DNA of 64,000 nt from Dyadobacter alkalitolerans DSM 23607 (GTDB lineage: Bacteria; Bacteroidota; Bacteroidia; Cytophagales; Spirosomataceae): assembly GCF_000428845.1 (NCBI RefSeq), contig NZ_AUAS01000005.1, positions 310,001 to 374,000 on the forward strand. Reading direction: 5' to 3'. Each line of letters begins with the position of its first letter. Positions within the stretch are counted from its first letter, which is position 1. A program made the position numbers and the translations under genes. Shown piece after piece: positions 61,835-64,000 of this stretch. The notes under the pieces were generated by a model. It did no database searches and was not told the origin of the DNA. It saw nothing but the letters and a program-made list of their open reading frames with translations.

Positions 61835-64000
61835 ATGAAAAAAACTTTGACTCTATTAGTCAAAACCGGGACACTTAGCATTTGCCTGTTGCAGGGCGCG
61901 GCCATTTATGGGCCATATGCAACGGCAGCGGCTATATTGCCGGTTTCGGGAAGTTTATCGAGCCATTTCGGAGCCGACATGCGTGTAATACAGGACGTTA
62001 CGCTCACAGGAAAAGTGCTTACAGACGGCACAAAAGACGGTTTGCCCGGTGTTACGGTGGTTGTTACACCCGTTGGCGGTGGCAGCAAACAAGGCGCCAC
62101 AACAGACGAAAATGGTGTCTTCACCATTTCGAGCCTTCAAACAGGAGTTCGTTACAATCTGGAATTCAGTTATATAGGTTTTGAAAAACAATCTCTGAAC
62201 GATTTTCTACTCACAGAATCCAATAACAGTTCGATTGAAATCAGACTAAAAGAATCAACATCCAACCTAAGCGAAGTGGTGGTTGTGGGTTATGGAACGA
62301 CCGTTAAAAAAGACATTACGGGATCTGTTAAATCCCTGAAAAGCAGCGAATTTAATACCGGTATCATTAACTCACCAGAACAATTGCTGCAAGGTAAAGT
62401 CTCGGGCGTGAACATTACTTCGGCAACTGGTGAACCAGGTGCAAAAACCAGCATTACCGTTCGCGGGCCGGGTGGGATACGCACAGGAAGCACGCCGCTT
62501 TTTGTGGTGGACGGAATGGCCCTGGATAATAGCGGAACCGGCGGCGATACGAACCCGCTGAATTTCATCAATCCGCAGGACATTGAGTCGATGGATGTTT
62601 TGAAAGATGCTTCTGCGACAGCGATTTATGGTGCACGCGGTGCCAATGGTGTTATTTTAATTACAACTAAAAAAGGAAAATCGGGACAAGCCAGTGTGAC
62701 CTATTCAGGATCATTGGGAATATCCAAGATGGCCCGTCCGCTGGATGTGTTATCAGGCCCGGAATTTCTTACCGAAGCTGCCAAACTGGGCGGTACTGTG
62801 ATTGACGGCGGCGCAAATACGGATTGGCAAAAGGAAATATCCCGGAGCGCAACCACGCATAACCACAACATTTCAGTAGGCGGCGGAACAGATAAAATGA
62901 CCTACTACGGATCATTCGGTGCGCAAAAACAACAGGGTATTTTGAAAGGCAGCCAGCAGGACCGCTACACCGGTCGCATTAACCTTTCCCAGAAGTTGCT
63001 GAACGACCGCGTTACATTGGATGTGAATCTGAATGCAACCAATACCAAAAATAGACGGCCTAACATTCAGGGAATGATTGGCGGCGCTATCACCGCAAAC
63101 CCGACCTATGCGCCTTACGACGCGAATGGCGAACCATTTCAGTATCAGGATGGAACCAACCCACTGATCCCGCTGAGATTATACAAAGAAGTTTTGAACA
63201 CCAACCGTGTCCTGGCATCCATTTCGCCCTCGGTGACTATTATTAAGGGTTTGGTTTATAAACTGAATTTCGGTCTTGATAATTCTACGGCAACCCAGGA
63301 CAAGCAAACCTTGCCGAATGCTGTTCCGTTCGAGATCGGCCGTCTGGAAAATTACCAGACAAAAAACAGTAACAGCCTGATCGAAAATTACCTGACGTAT
63401 ACTGCAAATAGTAAGAACCACAGTTTCAGTGCGCTAGTAGGTCACTCTTTCCAGCGCATTTCGCTGTCCGGAAAGAATTTCAGCATTAATAAATTCCCGA
63501 TTTCGGACATTGAGCCTATTAATAACCCGAACCTTGGTCAGGATTTGACATTGATCCTGAACGCTCCGGGCGGTTATGCTCGTATTAATGAGCTGCAATC
63601 GTTCTTTGGAAGGGTGAACTATGGTTTCAAAGACAGATATCTGGCAACGGCAACGCTTCGTGTTGACGGATCATCCAAGTTTGGAGCTAACAACAAATAC
63701 GGTTCATTCCCTTCATTCTCATTAGGTTGGAGGATTTCTGAGGAAGAATTCATGAAGTCATCTCCTTTCTCGGACCTGAAACTTCGTGCAGGTTGGGGAT
63801 CAACGGGAAATCAGGAAATTCCTTCCAAAATTACACAGGCCCGTTTTACATCAGTTGTCTCACCCACAACAAGTTACCCCATCGGAACAGGCTCCTACCC
63901 TGCCGGAACCACCAACACCAGGCTGGCTAACCCGAACATTCAATGGGAAGTGTCCAAACAAACGGATATAGGACTTGACTTTGCTTTGTTCAAAGGCGCA
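61835..64000 (+). CDS. SusC/RagA-family TonB-linked outer-membrane receptor, 3' end outside window
   Basis: The first 722 residues are visible, with no stop. The N-terminal export signal (MKKTLTLLVKTGTLSICLLQ) is followed by a carboxypeptidase-regulatory-like domain (about 55-140, LTGKVLTDGTKDGLPGVTVV). Next is the TonB box SEVVVVGYGTTV and the plug with LFVVDGM and the SusC motif DVLKDASATAIYGARGANGV. Barrel strands then begin. There is no STN domain, so it is not expected to signal through a FecR-type anti-sigma factor. It imports large nutrients, usually glycans, with a SusD lipoprotein that should follow outside the window. Confidence 0.93.
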   Translation, partial: MKKTLTLLVKTGTLSICLLQGAAIYGPYATAAAILPVSGSLSSHFGADMRVIQDVTLTGKVLTDGTKDGLPGVTVVVTPVGGGSKQGATTDENGVFTISSLQTGVRYNLEFSYIGFEKQSLNDFLLTESNNSSIEIRLKESTSNLSEVVVVGYGTTVKKDITGSVKSLKSSEFNTGIINSPEQLLQGKVSGVNITSATGEPGAKTSITVRGPGGIRTGSTPLFVVDGMALDNSGTGGDTNPLNFINPQDIESMDVLKDASATAIYGARGANGVILITTKKGKSGQASVTYSGSLGISKMARPLDVLSGPEFLTEAAKLGGTVIDGGANTDWQKEISRSATTHNHNISVGGGTDKMTYYGSFGAQKQQGILKGSQQDRYTGRINLSQKLLNDRVTLDVNLNATNTKNRRPNIQGMIGGAITANPTYAPYDANGEPFQYQDGTNPLIPLRLYKEVLNTNRVLASISPSVTIIKGLVYKLNFGLDNSTATQDKQTLPNAVPFEIGRLENYQTKNSNSLIENYLTYTANSKNHSFSALVGHSFQRISLSGKNFSINKFPISDIEPINNPNLGQDLTLILNAPGGYARINELQSFFGRVNYGFKDRYLATATLRVDGSSKFGANNKYGSFPSFSLGWRISEEEFMKSSPFSDLKLRAGWGSTGNQEIPSKITQARFTSVVSPTTSYPIGTGSYPAGTTNTRLANPNIQWEVSKQTDIGLDFALFKGA

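Overview
The window looks like chromosomal DNA of a Bacteroidota member of the Cytophagales. The best guess is a Dyadobacter- or Spirosoma-like genus, with the genus unproven. The reasons are a SusC/RagA receptor with its own operator region, GMC oxidoreductase paired with a gluconate-dehydrogenase subunit 3 protein, a GlgE-type alpha-glucan cluster with gene fusions, an ECF sigma/anti-sigma pair, LytTR regulation, and few clear Shine-Dalgarno sites. Both ends cut genes: a flippase on the left and the SusC receptor on the right. I saw no rRNA, tRNA, CRISPR array, insertion sequence or prophage.

Region 1 (1-18009) is an exopolysaccharide or surface-glycan locus. It has two flippases, five glycosyltransferases (two of them close paralogues), a putative glycosyltransferase-like protein, a hexapeptide acyltransferase and an initiating sugar-phosphate transferase. 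A tightly overlapping leftward operon (15604 to 8721) encodes a half-size TolC-like protein, a Wzc-like copolymerase, a membrane glycosyltransferase, a 48-residue membrane protein, an O-antigen ligase/polymerase-like protein and a GT4 transferase. Signalling genes are mixed in: a hybrid histidine kinase ending in an HPt domain, a single-domain receiver, and a pseudo-receiver fused to the initiating transferase.

Region 2 (18407-23097) holds an ECF sigma factor with an overlapping anti-sigma/TonB-like fusion, a YfbK-like von Willebrand protein, a DUF4202 protein and a small lipoprotein. Region 3 (23168-36230) is an alpha-glucan/trehalose cluster: a TreY-MalQ fusion, a lone receiver protein, GlgE, a TreS-maltokinase fusion, GlgB and an SDR. 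Together TreS-Mak, GlgE and GlgB can build branched alpha-1,4-glucan from trehalose through maltose-1-phosphate.

Region 4 (36483-39998) has a LytTR regulator, a DUF3037/HipA-like pair, a small secreted protein and a LysR regulator. Region 5 (40121-47689) looks like oxidative sugar metabolism: a propeller/cytochrome c dehydrogenase-like protein, a 3-keto-disaccharide hydrolase-like protein (DUF1080), a gluconate dehydrogenase subunit 3 protein and a GMC oxidoreductase. Region 6 (47864-61510) carries transporters, an Omp85-type barrel, a secreted GHL6-like hydrolase, an internally deleted globin remnant, a sugar permease with a ROK kinase, esterases, and a ybbA-ybbP-like ABC exporter divergent from a TesA-like hydrolase. 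The window ends in a SusC gene preceded by tandem LacI-type operator candidates.
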